From assembly GCA_945871955.1 (NCBI GenBank), contig CAMBXR010000014.1:1-50323 (forward strand): a stretch of 50,323 nt of DNA, given 5' to 3'. Source of the DNA: an uncultured Clostridium sp. GTDB lineage: Bacteria > Bacillota > Clostridia > Peptostreptococcales > Peptostreptococcaceae. This document shows positions 1 through 8,389 of the stretch, piece after piece (position 1 is the first letter of the stretch; every line of letters begins with the position of its first letter). The position numbers and the translations under genes were made by a program. The notes under the pieces were generated by a model. It saw only the letters and a program-made list of their open reading frames with translations. It had not been told where the DNA came from and ran no database searches.

Positions 1-359
1 GGCTTAGTTTAGTGTTGTTAAAAATAGCCTTCGGCTAAAATCATTTTCGTAGGAAATTATAATGCTTAAAAAACTGTGGATAACCTATAAATTAAAGTAA
101 TATCAATGTGTTCAGAAAAGTAAAAAGTGACAAAAATACAAAGAGCGTTAGCGATAAGGTGACATCTTTGATGTCATTTTTTATTATAAGAAGATGTCGA
201 TATTATAGGTAATATAAGAGTATTTAAAAGAAATAAAAATTATAGCAAGGAAAGTCAAGAAAACCACTGGTAATAGATGTAAAATATATTTCTAGATAAA
301 ATAGATAAATTGAACTATAAAAATAATAATTTATCTAATAATTAAGAGGAGGTACTATA
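1..359. other. Intergenic region left of helD
   Basis: No coding frame of meaningful length is visible. It holds a short TAGCC/GGCTA hairpin near 27-38, a single exact DnaA-box word (TTATCCACA, on the minus strand at 75-83), and a terminator at 160-182. The upstream gene that this terminator serves lies outside the window. The helD promoter is probably between about 190 and 340, but I cannot place it with confidence. Confidence 0.5.
160..182 (+). terminator. Intrinsic terminator
   Basis: TGACATC at 160-166 pairs with GATGTCA at 170-176 and is followed by a run of six T. It ends a plus-strand transcript entering from outside the window. Confidence 0.7.
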
Positions 360-2411
360 ATGTTAAGTAAATTTCCCGAAGAGAAGATACATTTAGATGC
401 AACAATAGATAAATTAAATGAACATCTACAAGAATTAGATAAAAAAGTTAAGTTTTATGAAGAGGAGTTTAAAGAATCTAAAAAATATCTATCGTCAAAT
501 ATAAGTGATATGGATTCAATGGAGATATTTTCAAATGAGAAGTCTATATCTCAAATTGTGAATTCAGGAGACTTCATTTCTAAACAAAAAGCAAAAATTG
601 AAATGTTAATAGATACTCCATATTTTGCGAGAATAGACTTTATGTATCGTGGAGAAGATGACGTTGAAAAAATATATATTGGTAGAAGTGCATTTATGGA
701 TAATTTGGGAGATATGATAATCTATGACTGGAGAGCGCCAATATCAGGTATGTATTATGATTTTGAGCTAGGAAATGCAAGTTATGATGCTCCTATAGGT
801 AAAATAGAAGGTAATATCACTTTAAAAAGACAATTTAAGATATCAAAAGGCAATATAGAATATGTACTTGAAAGTGATATTAGTATAGGAGATGAAATAC
901 TTCAAAGAGAACTCTCTAATACATCAGATCAAAAAATGAAAAATATAGTATCTACTATACAAAAAGAGCAAAATAGAATAATTAGAAATGAGAAAAATAA
1001 TACTTTGATAATTCAAGGTGTGGCAGGATCAGGGAAAACATCAATAGCACTACATAGAGTAGCATATTTTTTATATAAATATAGAGAAAATTTGTCTGCT
1101 GAAAATATAGCTATAATATCTCCGAATAAGGTATTTGCTGATTATATTTCAAATGTTTTACCAGAACTTGGTGAAGAACCTATTATACAATTAGACCTGG
1201 AAGATATAGCAACTGAGGAATTAGATAATAAATTAGATTTTGAAAAATTTATAGAACAAGTTAATGAATTATTAGAAATAGATGATAAGGATAAAATCCA
1301 AAGAATAAATTTCAAATCATCTTTAGAATTTATTTCATTACTAGATGATTATATTAATTATATAGATGTTAACAATTTTAAAGAGGATAATCTTATACTT
1401 GATGATATATGTATAGAAAAAGAGTTTATAAGAAGTAGATATGATGCTTATAATAAAAAACCTATCATGGAAAGATTTAATAAAATAGCTGAAGATATTA
1501 TGGAAAAGGTAAAACTTGAAAAAATAAGTGAAAAAATACCTAGCAAAGGCGAAATAAGAAAGAAGCTTTTAGTAATGTGCAAATATAAAAATACATTAGA
1601 TTTATATAGGAATTTCTTTAGATATATAAATAAAGAAGAACTATTTAAATTTAAGTCTAAAAATATACTAGAATATAATGATGTATTTCCATATATATAT
1701 TTAAAGATATTCATTGAAGGTATAAATAAAAGGAATGATATTAAACATTTAGTAGTTGATGAAATGCAAGATTATACTCCGATTCAGTATATGGTATTAA
1801 AAAATATGTATAAATGTAAACAAACATTATTAGGTGATTTTGGACAATGTGTTAATCCTTATAATTCCAACTCAATAAAATTATTATTAGATATGTTTGA
1901 GGATAGTGAAGTTGTTGTATTAAATAAAAGTTATAGATCAACATATGAAATCATAAGATTTGCTCAAAATATATTGAAACAGAATATAGACCCAATACAA
2001 AGGCATGGAGAAAAACCTAATATTATTAAATGTCAAAACTTACAAGATGAATTAAAAGAAATAGAAAATATAATAATTAAATTTAATAAAAGTAGTTATT
2101 CTACTTTAGGAATCATGTGTAAAACACCAATGCATGCCAATGAAATATATAATAAATTAAGTCAAAAATATGATGTTAATTTATTGTGTAGCGATAGTTT
2201 AGAGTTTAAGGATGGAATTACGATTTCTACAATTCATATGTCAAAAGGACTGGAGTTTGATGAAGTAATAATACCTACTGTAGATTCCAATTTATATAAA
2301 ACAGAATATGATAAAAATTTATTATATATTGCTTCTACAAGAGCTATGCATAAACTAACATTAACACATTATGGGAATGTAACTGAAATACTAAAAGATG
2401 TTACTGATTAA
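360..2411 (+). CDS. helD: HelD-like UvrD/Rep family ATP-dependent helicase
   Basis: Superfamily 1 DNA helicase-fold ATPase of the HelD type. Characterised HelD proteins bind RNA polymerase and help release or recycle stalled complexes in the cytoplasm. Visible features in 683 residues: an N-terminal charged coiled-coil arm (about 10-60), the HelD-specific segment with YIGR and YDWRAPISGMYYDF (about 100-140), Walker A GVAGSGKTS starting at residue 220, Walker B VVDEMQDYTP, and C-terminal helicase motifs TIHMSKGLEFDEV and LYIASTRA. Length is slightly below B. subtilis HelD. The ATG follows an AGAGGAGG site at good spacing. An AraC-type regulator gene begins 33 bp downstream and is probably cotranscribed. 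The family call is firm; the role in transcription recycling is inferred from the family. Confidence 0.93.
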   Translation: MLSKFPEEKIHLDATIDKLNEHLQELDKKVKFYEEEFKESKKYLSSNISDMDSMEIFSNEKSISQIVNSGDFISKQKAKIEMLIDTPYFARIDFMYRGEDDVEKIYIGRSAFMDNLGDMIIYDWRAPISGMYYDFELGNASYDAPIGKIEGNITLKRQFKISKGNIEYVLESDISIGDEILQRELSNTSDQKMKNIVSTIQKEQNRIIRNEKNNTLIIQGVAGSGKTSIALHRVAYFLYKYRENLSAENIAIISPNKVFADYISNVLPELGEEPIIQLDLEDIATEELDNKLDFEKFIEQVNELLEIDDKDKIQRINFKSSLEFISLLDDYINYIDVNNFKEDNLILDDICIEKEFIRSRYDAYNKKPIMERFNKIAEDIMEKVKLEKISEKIPSKGEIRKKLLVMCKYKNTLDLYRNFFRYINKEELFKFKSKNILEYNDVFPYIYLKIFIEGINKRNDIKHLVVDEMQDYTPIQYMVLKNMYKCKQTLLGDFGQCVNPYNSNSIKLLLDMFEDSEVVVLNKSYRSTYEIIRFAQNILKQNIDPIQRHGEKPNIIKCQNLQDELKEIENIIIKFNKSSYSTLGIMCKTPMHANEIYNKLSQKYDVNLLCSDSLEFKDGITISTIHMSKGLEFDEVIIPTVDSNLYKTEYDKNLLYIASTRAMHKLTLTHYGNVTEILKDVTD

Positions 2412-2444
2412 ATAATCAGGTTATATAAATGGAGGTTTATTAAA

Positions 2445-3344
2445 GTGAAAGAATTAGAGAAGGTTATGGCGGTTCAAAGAATGCAAAATTACATAGAAAA
2501 TAATTTAAATAGAAATATTACACTACTTGAATTATCCCAATGTTCAAATTATTCACCTTGGTACAGTGCAAAATTATTTAAGGAGTACATTGGTAAAGGA
2601 CCATTTGAGTATATTAGACTAATGCGTCTCACAAAGTCAGCTTTAGAACTAAGGGATAATGATAAGAGAGTAGTTGATGTAGCCCTTGATTTTGTATTTG
2701 ATTCCCATGAAGGATTTACAAGAGCTTTTAAGAAGGAATTTGGAATAACTCCAAAAAAGTATAAAAAGGATAAACCACCAATTTATTTATATACTCCATA
2801 CCCAATCAAAGAGCAATATATGTTAAATAAAAAAATAGATAAAAATAATGAAAATAAGGTATCAGAAAATTACTTTGTGCAAATTATAAATTTTCCGAAA
2901 AGAAAGTTTATTTTAAAAAGAGGGATAAAAGCAAAAAACTATTTTGAATATGTAAATGAAGTTGGTTGTGAAATTTGGGGTTTGTTATGTAGTATAAAAG
3001 AAGCTCTAAATGAACCCATAGGTGTTTGGTTAGCTGAAAATTTTATAAGAGAAGGGACATCAGTATATGTTCAAGGAGTAGAGGTGCCAATGGATTATTG
3101 TGGCATAGTACCAGAAGGTTTAGAAATTATTACATTACCATCTTGTAAGATGATGGTATTTCAAGGTGAGCCATTTGAAGATGAAGATTACGATATGGCA
3201 ATTAAGAACTTATCTAAAGCAATAAATAAATATAATCCAAGTTTATATGGATATGAATGGGCAACAGATAAATTACCGAGTTTTCAAATGGAGCCACAAG
3301 GATATAGAGGATATATTGAAGGTCATCCAGTAAGAGAAATATAA
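2445..3344 (+). CDS. AraC-family regulator with GyrI-like effector domain
   Basis: Transcription factor of 299 residues. The N-terminal ~110 residues are a double helix-turn-helix AraC domain (ITLLELSQCSNYSPWYSAKLF, then VVDVALDFVFDSHEGFTRAFKKEFGITPKKYK). The C-terminal half (about 140-299) has the GyrI/Rob-like small-molecule fold, including the GIVPEGLEIITLPS and FQGEP strands. Proteins with this layout, such as Rob and BmrR-like effector domains, sense small hydrophobic ligands. The start is GTG, chosen because GGAGG at 2431-2435 sits nine bases ahead. It follows helD by 33 bp without a terminator between them, and structured element A lies directly after its stop. The target genes are not evident from the sequence; the ligand is unknown. 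Confidence 0.85.
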   Translation: MKELEKVMAVQRMQNYIENNLNRNITLLELSQCSNYSPWYSAKLFKEYIGKGPFEYIRLMRLTKSALELRDNDKRVVDVALDFVFDSHEGFTRAFKKEFGITPKKYKKDKPPIYLYTPYPIKEQYMLNKKIDKNNENKVSENYFVQIINFPKRKFILKRGIKAKNYFEYVNEVGCEIWGLLCSIKEALNEPIGVWLAENFIREGTSVYVQGVEVPMDYCGIVPEGLEIITLPSCKMMVFQGEPFEDEDYDMAIKNLSKAINKYNPSLYGYEWATDKLPSFQMEPQGYRGYIEGHPVREI

Positions 3345-3358
3345 TTAATAAGGTATAA

Positions 3359-3440
3359 ATAGTGGATTTGATTACTGTGAAATATATCCACCAATTAAAG
3401 ACTCGAATACTCATGTCTATTGGATATGAGTATTTTTAAT
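3359..3440 (+). repeat. Structured 3'-UTR element, copy A, with terminator
   Basis: GTGGAT at 3362-3367 pairs with ATCCAC at 3386-3391. This is followed by the core CCACCAATTAAA..CTCGAA and by a perfect 9-bp terminator stem (AATACTCAT 3406-3414 with ATGAGTATT 3426-3434) ending in T5. It is one of four related elements in this window (others at 4889, 6523 and 12204). It starts about 15 bp after the stop codon of the AraC-type gene. I do not recognise a named RNA class. Confidence 0.6.
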
Positions 3441-3787
3441 ATATTCAGAAGTTTATAATAAAATTGCATAATAGTTTATAAACTATTATAGAAAATACTG
3501 TTAGAATAATAGTAAATTAAATGGTTCTGTTAATTAGATATGATTAGAATTGTTCTCGATATGAACATCAAACCGATATATAAGCTCAATATAGGGGATA
3601 GGAACAGTAAGAACAGATATAGTAAAGTTAATTTAAATTGCTTTATTTGAAGGAACACACTTTATATAAATAAGAACAATTGTCTAATATCTATGTTTGA
3701 TATATTTTAAAAATAAAAAGACAACTTATATATTTCTATAAATAAGAATAGCCTAATAATAAAGTATTTTTATATAGGGGTATGCAT
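3441..3787. other. Intergenic region with perfect palindrome
   Basis: About 340 bp without a credible gene. A perfect 22-bp palindrome lies at 3468-3489 (ATAATAGTTTA followed by its exact complement), with no T run after it, so it looks more like a protein binding site than a terminator. The rest is AT-rich. No strong promoter for the hydrolase could be picked out. Confidence 0.45.
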
Positions 3788-4600
3788 ATGGGGTATTATG
3801 TTAAAGTAGAACCGAATGTAAAAGTTTATGTAGAGGACCTAAATCCAGAGGGTAAGGAGACAATAGTGTTCCTACACGGGTGGCCTGGGAATCATAATCT
3901 ATTTGAATATCAGTTTAATCAGCTTCCAAAACTAGGCTACAGATGTATCGGTATAGATCAGAGAGGATTTGGTAAGTCAGATAAGCCTTATGGAGGTTAC
4001 GATTACAATAGATTGTCAGATGATGTTAGATGTGTGGTTAATGGTTTAAAATTACATGATTTCATACTTGCAGGACATTCAACTGGAGGAGCTATAGCTA
4101 TTCGATATATGTCTCGCCATAAGGGATACGGAGTATCCAAACTTGCCCTTTTTGCTGCAGCGGCTCCAAGTCTTATCAAACGTCCCAATTTCCCATATGG
4201 TTTAGAAAAAGAGGATGTAATTAAAATTATAGAGGGAACATATACTGATCGTCCTAAAATGCTAAGTGATTTCGGTGATACTTTTTTCTTTCAGCATATA
4301 ACTAAGCCATTTTCTGATTGGTTTTTACAGTTAGGTTTACAAGCAGCAGGTTGGTCAACTGCAGCAATTGAGAATACTTGGATAAATGAAGTACTATTTT
4401 CTGATTTGGCAGAAATAAATGTCCCAACCTTAATTATTCATGGAATTCATGATAAGGTTGTTCCATTCCCATTAGGCAAAGTACAAAATCAAAGTATTAG
4501 AAATTCTAAGCTTTTACCATTTGAATTCAGCGGACACGCATCCTTCTATGATCAGCGAGATAGATTTAATGAAGAATTGGTGAAGTTTATTGAAGAATAA
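3788..4600 (+). CDS. Alpha/beta hydrolase (haloperoxidase/esterase type)
   Basis: Soluble alpha/beta-fold hydrolase of 270 residues. Seen: oxyanion-hole motif HGWPGN (30-35), nucleophile elbow GHSTGG with Ser98, acid Asp222 in HGIHDKVVPF, and His250 in GHASFYDQ, so the catalytic triad is complete. The family includes non-haem chloroperoxidases, esterases and epoxide hydrolases; the substrate cannot be read from the sequence. The start at 3788 is preferred over an ATG six bases earlier because the GGGG site (3777-3780) is then seven bases away. It uses CGT/CGC arginine codons more than neighbouring genes, hinting at acquisition. A small acidic protein gene follows by 30 bp. Confidence 0.85.
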   Translation: MGYYVKVEPNVKVYVEDLNPEGKETIVFLHGWPGNHNLFEYQFNQLPKLGYRCIGIDQRGFGKSDKPYGGYDYNRLSDDVRCVVNGLKLHDFILAGHSTGGAIAIRYMSRHKGYGVSKLALFAAAAPSLIKRPNFPYGLEKEDVIKIIEGTYTDRPKMLSDFGDTFFFQHITKPFSDWFLQLGLQAAGWSTAAIENTWINEVLFSDLAEINVPTLIIHGIHDKVVPFPLGKVQNQSIRNSKLLPFEFSGHASFYDQRDRFNEELVKFIEE

Positions 4601-4630
4601 GGAATATCAGGATATAAAAGAGGTGTAAAA

Positions 4631-4831
4631 ATGACTAAAGAAGAAAGAATTGCTAATATAGTAGCAGACTTAGAAGGATGGGAAATCAAATCAGATGATA
4701 GTGGGCCATATCTAGAAGTAGAGTGTGGAGAATTTTTATTAGAAATGGACTTATGCGATATACCTAGTATTGAAACTTTAACAAAGGAAGAACTAGCAAC
4801 AATAATATTTGATAAATATTTAGAACAATAA
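4631..4831 (+). CDS. Small acidic protein of unknown function
   Basis: 66 residues, rich in Glu and Asp, no membrane segment or signal peptide, one Cys pair at moderate spacing. It starts at ATG after AGAGGTG with good spacing, 30 bp behind the hydrolase gene, so the two are probably one transcript ending in the terminator of element B. I do not recognise the family. The regular pattern (TKEERIANIVADLEGW) suggests a folded, translated protein and not a chance frame. Confidence 0.6.
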   Translation: MTKEERIANIVADLEGWEIKSDDSGPYLEVECGEFLLEMDLCDIPSIETLTKEELATIIFDKYLEQ

Positions 4832-4888
4832 ATAAATTTATATTATGATCTAGATGAGCTTATAATAATGAGGCTTAAAAATGAAATA

Positions 4889-4979
4889 GTGGATTTGATT
4901 GTTACGAATCATCTCCACCATTCAAAACATCGAAAAAAGGATAAAGAACTACTAAGTTTAAGGCTTAGTAGTTTTTTTA
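4889..4979 (+). repeat. Structured 3'-UTR element, copy B, with terminator
   Basis: Stem GTGGA (4889-4893) with TCCAC (4914-4918), with an inner TGATT/AATCA stem. Then the core CCACCATTCAAA..ATCGAAA, then terminator ACTACTAAG (4948-4956) with CTTAGTAGT (4964-4972) and T7. About 70 bases are very similar to copy D at 12204. It follows the small acidic gene. Confidence 0.65.
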
Positions 4980-5100
4980 TTAAGATTTTTTATTTTAATC
5001 AAACCTTTATTACATTCAATAATATCGTCATTACATAAATCTTTAATAACACAATTAACACTTCTGATATTGGAATAAAGGTCTTCTACTACAATATAGA
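4958..5100 (-). pseudogene. Relic: C-terminal end of a Crp/Fnr-type regulator
   Basis: The minus strand can be read as a short open stretch containing LYSNIRSVNCVIKDLC and then IIECNKGLIKIKNLNK. This matches the pattern of the recognition helix and final beta wing of Crp/Fnr helix-turn-helix domains. A stop codon lies just upstream on that strand, and no cyclic-nucleotide-binding domain is present, so only the last ~40 codons survive. The end runs into the terminator of element B. The family assignment rests on pattern recognition only. Confidence 0.4.
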
Positions 5101-5113
5101 AAAATCATACTAG

Positions 5114-5419
5114 ATTAAAGAAATATATAGATATTATATTACTTTTATTGACCATGGCAAAGGCAGAGGAGAAATGGTACCTAATGGACACTCTAAAGCA
5201 ACTGGAATTGATTTTGTTTTAAAATACTTTAATATTGATGATAAGAATAGTTTTGCCTTTGGCGATAGTAATAATGATATAGATATGTTTGAAAGAGTAT
5301 CTAATAGTATAGTGATGGGTAATGGTAATCCAGAATTATTTGATAATGCAACTTTTGTAACAAAGCATATAGATGAAGATGGAATAGAGTATGCTATGAA
5401 ATATTTTGATATAATTTAG
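5114..5419 (+). pseudogene. Truncated Cof-type HAD phosphatase (C-terminal fragment)
   Basis: Only the last ~100 residues of a Cof/HAD-IIB phosphatase are present: GHSKATGIDFVLKYF (motif III lysine region), then FAFGDSNNDIDMF (motif IV, GDxxND), then the C-terminal strand. The N-terminal DxDGT nucleophile motif is absent, and the in-frame sequence is closed by TAG at 5111-5113. An internal ATG at 5174 exists after AGAGGAGA, so a short product is possible, but it could not be catalytic. The fragment lies beside a Crp-type relic on the other strand, which marks this as a deletion scar. An intact Cof-type gene is present at 34616. Confidence 0.7.
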
Positions 5420-5472
5420 TCCTAGATAAGAAAAAAGTAGCAATGAAAAAAATTAAAAATATGGTAAATATT

Positions 5473-5502
5473 TTGTTGAAATAAGTAATAATATATTATA
5501 AT
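5473..5502 (+). promoter_or_regulatory. Probable sigma-A promoter of the fructokinase gene
   Basis: TTGTTG at 5473-5478, 18-bp spacer, TATAAT at 5497-5502. Transcription would begin near 5509, leaving a leader of about 33 bases before the ATG at 5542. Confidence 0.5.
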
Positions 5503-5541
5503 AAAAATATAAAATTGGAACGTTGTAAAAAGGTGGCAAAT

Positions 5542-6510
5542 ATGAAAAAAGTAATAAGTATAGGAGAAGCTTTAATTGATTTTATACCTAATCAAAAAGG
5601 TTGTGAATTAAAGAATGTAATAGGTTTTGAAAGAGTAGCGGGAGGAGCACCTGCTAATGTTAGTGCTGTAGTAGCAAAACTTGGTGGAAAATCAAACTTC
5701 ATATCAAAGCTAGGTAGAGATGCTTTTGGAGATCATATAATAGAAGTTTTAAAAGAGGCTAATGTAAATACAGATTATGTATTAAGAACAGATAAAGCCA
5801 ATACAGGATTAGCTTTTGTTTCTTTAAAAGAAGATGGAAATCGTGATTTTTCATTCTATAGAAATCCAAGTGCAGATATGTTACTAGAAGAAAACGAAGT
5901 AAAAAAGGAATGGTTTAAAGATTGCCATATTCTACATTTCTGTTCAGTAGATTTAATAGAGTGTCCAGTGAAGTATGCACATAAAAAGGCTATAGAATTT
6001 GCACTAGAAAATAAAAGTATAATAAGCTTTGATCCAAATGTAAGGTTACCTCTATGGGATAGTGAAGAGTCATGTAGAGATGCAATACTAGAGTTTTTAC
6101 ATTTAGCTCATATAGTTAAAATATCTGATGAAGAATTAGAATTTATAACAGGGTATGACACTATGGATAAGGCTAAAGAAGTATTGTTTAAAGGTAATGT
6201 GAAGCTAGTTTTATTTACAAAAGGAAAAGATGGAGCTGAGGCACATACTAAGGATAAAATTGTTAAAATACCTGGAAATGCTGTGGATGTAGTTGATACA
6301 ACAGGAGCAGGGGATTCATTTATTGGTTCATTTTTATTTAAATTATTGCAAGATGATATAAATATGGAAAAGCTTGATAGTATTAGTGATGAAAAACTAA
6401 AAGAATATTTATTATTTTCTAATTGTTATGCATCTAATAGTACAACTAAAAAAGGTGCCATTGGCTCATATGCTACATTAGATGAGATAACAAAATATAT
6501 GAATAAATAA
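5542..6510 (+). CDS. PfkB-family sugar kinase, probable fructokinase
   Basis: Cytoplasmic ribokinase/PfkB-family kinase of 322 residues that transfers phosphate from ATP to a sugar, most likely fructose to fructose 6-phosphate. Seen: N-terminal GEALIDFIP, the GGAPANVSAVVAKLGG substrate-binding motif, and the C-terminal DTTGAGDSFIGSF motif with the catalytic Asp. The ATG at 5542 has AAAGGTGG in front; an upstream TTG in frame falls at the presumed transcription start and is unlikely. The gene stands alone, without a sugar PTS or sucrose hydrolase next to it, so the exact sugar is open. It ends in element C. Confidence 0.85.
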   Translation: MKKVISIGEALIDFIPNQKGCELKNVIGFERVAGGAPANVSAVVAKLGGKSNFISKLGRDAFGDHIIEVLKEANVNTDYVLRTDKANTGLAFVSLKEDGNRDFSFYRNPSADMLLEENEVKKEWFKDCHILHFCSVDLIECPVKYAHKKAIEFALENKSIISFDPNVRLPLWDSEESCRDAILEFLHLAHIVKISDEELEFITGYDTMDKAKEVLFKGNVKLVLFTKGKDGAEAHTKDKIVKIPGNAVDVVDTTGAGDSFIGSFLFKLLQDDINMEKLDSISDEKLKEYLLFSNCYASNSTTKKGAIGSYATLDEITKYMNK

Positions 6511-6522
6511 ATCAGTATATAA

Positions 6523-6609
6523 ATATGAATCGAGTGTATTATTCCTGTGATTCATATCCAACATTGAAATTTACGAAAGCACATTGATCGAATAGTCAAT
6601 GTGTTTTTT
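6523..6609 (+). repeat. Structured 3'-UTR element, copy C, with terminator
   Basis: Perfect 9-bp stem ATATGAATC (6523-6531) with GATTCATAT (6549-6557). Then the core CCAACATTGAAA..ACGAAA, then terminator CACATTGA (6580-6587) with TCAATGTG (6596-6603) and T6. The stem sequence differs from copies A, B and D, but the order and core are retained, which suggests a conserved structure. It lies about 12 bp after the fructokinase stop. Confidence 0.6.
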
Positions 6610-6617
6610 ATTTACGA

Positions 6618-6650
6618 ACCTTACATAGATGTAATGTAGATGTAATGTTT
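6618..6650 (+). promoter_or_regulatory. Probable BceR operator upstream of uppP
   Basis: ACCTTACAT and ATGTAATGT half sites around a 13-bp spacer that itself contains ATGTAATGTA. The same block, base for base over more than 20 positions, occurs upstream of bceAB at 9426. A possible -10 (TATAGA, 6688-6693) lies 38 bp after the site in a layout like that at bceAB. BceR-type regulators bind inverted repeats upstream of the -35 region and activate. Confidence 0.7.
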
Positions 6651-6725
6651 GAAGATAGTTATCCCAAAGCATTCAAAGTAAAATTAGTATAGAAGTAAAC
6701 TATATAAGAAATGAGGGATAAACTA

Positions 6726-7553
6726 ATGGAAGTAATAGAAATATTTAAAGCTATAATTCTAGGTATAATAGAAGGAATAACAGAATGGCTACCTATAAGT
6801 AGTACAGGTCATATGATACTAATTGATGAATTTTTACAGCTAGGAATGTCAGATGCATTCAAAGAAATGTTCTTTGTTGTAATACAACTAGGTGCAATAC
6901 TAGCAGTAGTAGTTTTATATTGGAAAAAGATATTTCCTTTTGACTTTAAAGAGAATAAAGTTATAAAAAAAGACATAATAATAATGTGGATAAAAATAGT
7001 TATAGCATGTATACCAGCAGCAATTGTTGGTGTATTATTTGATGATAAGATAAACTTACTATTTTATAATTTTCAATCAGTAGCTATAACCCTTATAGTA
7101 TTTGGTATTTTATTTATAGTAGTAGAAAATTATAATAAAGGCAAAAACTCTATAGTAAAAAATATAAATCAATTAACTTATAAAATGGCAATGGTGATAG
7201 GCTTATTTCAACTAGTAGCAGCAATTTTTCCGGGGACATCTCGCTCAGGTGCAACTATATTAGGGGCTTTATTAATAGGAGTATCGAGGGATGTAGCAGC
7301 TGAATTCACATTCTTTTTAGCGATACCAGTAATGTTTGGAGCTAGTTTACTTAAACTGATTAAGTTTGGGATTGTATTTAAAAGTTTTGAACTTACTGTA
7401 TTATTAGTAGGAATGGTAGTTGCATTTATAGTATCTTTATTAACTATAAAATTTCTTGTCGGATACATTAAAAAACATGATTTTAAAATCTTTGGATGTT
7501 ATAGGATAGTACTTGGATGTATACTTCTAATATACTATTTTATGATGATGTAA
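6726..7553 (+). CDS. uppP: Undecaprenyl-diphosphatase (UppP/BacA)
   Basis: Integral membrane phosphatase that dephosphorylates undecaprenyl pyrophosphate to the monophosphate, recycling the lipid carrier for peptidoglycan. Extra UppP gives bacitracin resistance. In 275 residues both signature regions are intact: GIIEGITEWLPISSTGH near the start and PGTSRSGATILGALLIG in the middle, with about eight membrane helices. The ATG at 6726 is chosen because GAGGG sits eight bases ahead and the product then begins like other family members; the ATG at 6711 overlaps that site. A BceR-type operator precedes it, and bceRS follows after a terminator, which places it in the bacitracin-type response. Confidence 0.93.
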   Translation: MEVIEIFKAIILGIIEGITEWLPISSTGHMILIDEFLQLGMSDAFKEMFFVVIQLGAILAVVVLYWKKIFPFDFKENKVIKKDIIIMWIKIVIACIPAAIVGVLFDDKINLLFYNFQSVAITLIVFGILFIVVENYNKGKNSIVKNINQLTYKMAMVIGLFQLVAAIFPGTSRSGATILGALLIGVSRDVAAEFTFFLAIPVMFGASLLKLIKFGIVFKSFELTVLLVGMVVAFIVSLLTIKFLVGYIKKHDFKIFGCYRIVLGCILLIYYFMMM

Positions 7554-7571
7554 AAATTAATTAAATATAGA

Positions 7572-7612
7572 AAAGCTATAGTAACAATGATAATGCTATA
7601 GCTTTATTTACT
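7572..7612 (+). terminator. Terminator after uppP
   Basis: AAAGCTATAG (7572-7581) pairs perfectly with CTATAGCTTT (7596-7605) and is followed by a T-rich run. It separates uppP from bceR. Confidence 0.7.
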
Positions 7613-7687
7613 ACAAAAATGGTATACTAATCATAATACAAATTACTAAAATATGATAAATATTAAACGCTGATATGGAGTGTATAT

Positions 7688-8380
7688 ATGAATAATAGAA
7701 TTTATATTATAGAGGACGATATTTCTATAAGTACGTTGTTAAAAGATTACATAGATAGATACGGGTTTGAGGCAGTTGTAGCAACAAACTTTAATGATAT
7801 AATAGAAGAATTTGAGATATGTAGACCCAGTCTAATATTATTAGATATAAATTTACCCAAATTCGATGGGTTTTATTGGTGCACAAAGATAAGACAAAAA
7901 TCAAATATACCTATAATATTTATATCAGCAAGGGAAAGTGGAATGGATCAAATCAGAGCATTAGAAAGTGGTGGAGATGATTATATAACTAAGCCCTTTC
8001 AATATGAGGTAGTAATAGCAAAAATAAAAAGTCATATGAGAAGGTGTTACGGAGAATATGCTCCAAAGCTAAATGAAAGAATAGTTGAACTAGATGGACT
8101 TAAATTTTACCCTGAAAGACTGGAGGTAGAATTTGAGGATAAAAATATAATCGTAACTAAAAAAGAAGGGATATTACTTGAATGTCTTATGAAGAAATAT
8201 CCAAAAGTAGTTAGTAGAGATTATTTATTAGAAAAAATATGGGATGATATTGAATTTGTAGAGGAAAATACATTAAATGTTAATGTAAGTAGAATTAGAA
8301 AAAGACTTAATGATTTAGGAATAGAAGATGCCGTCAATACTGTAAGAGGGGTTGGCTACAAATTAAATAAGAATTGGTAG
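7688..8380 (+). CDS. bceR: BceR-like response regulator (OmpR family)
   Basis: 230-residue cytoplasmic response regulator. The receiver domain (1-~120) has the acidic pair ED (9-10), phospho-acceptor Asp53 in LLDINLP, and conserved Lys in YITKPF. The C-terminal winged-helix DNA-binding domain (about 130-228) ends in NVNVSRIRKRL and VRGVGYKL. The next gene, nine bases downstream, is an intramembrane-sensing kinase of the BceS type, and the bceAB transporter follows, so this is the regulator of an antimicrobial-peptide sensing and detoxification module. Its likely targets are the two matching inverted repeats at 6618 and 9426. Confidence 0.88.
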   Translation: MNNRIYIIEDDISISTLLKDYIDRYGFEAVVATNFNDIIEEFEICRPSLILLDINLPKFDGFYWCTKIRQKSNIPIIFISARESGMDQIRALESGGDDYITKPFQYEVVIAKIKSHMRRCYGEYAPKLNERIVELDGLKFYPERLEVEFEDKNIIVTKKEGILLECLMKKYPKVVSRDYLLEKIWDDIEFVEENTLNVNVSRIRKRLNDLGIEDAVNTVRGVGYKLNKNW

Positions 8381-8389
8381 GATTATAAT

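Noticed and set aside
75-83. Exact DnaA-box word TTATCCACA on the minus strand, possible replication origin
   Set aside because: Only one copy, no cluster, and no dnaA, dnaN or replication gene near. A single 9-mer is expected by chance in a window of this size.
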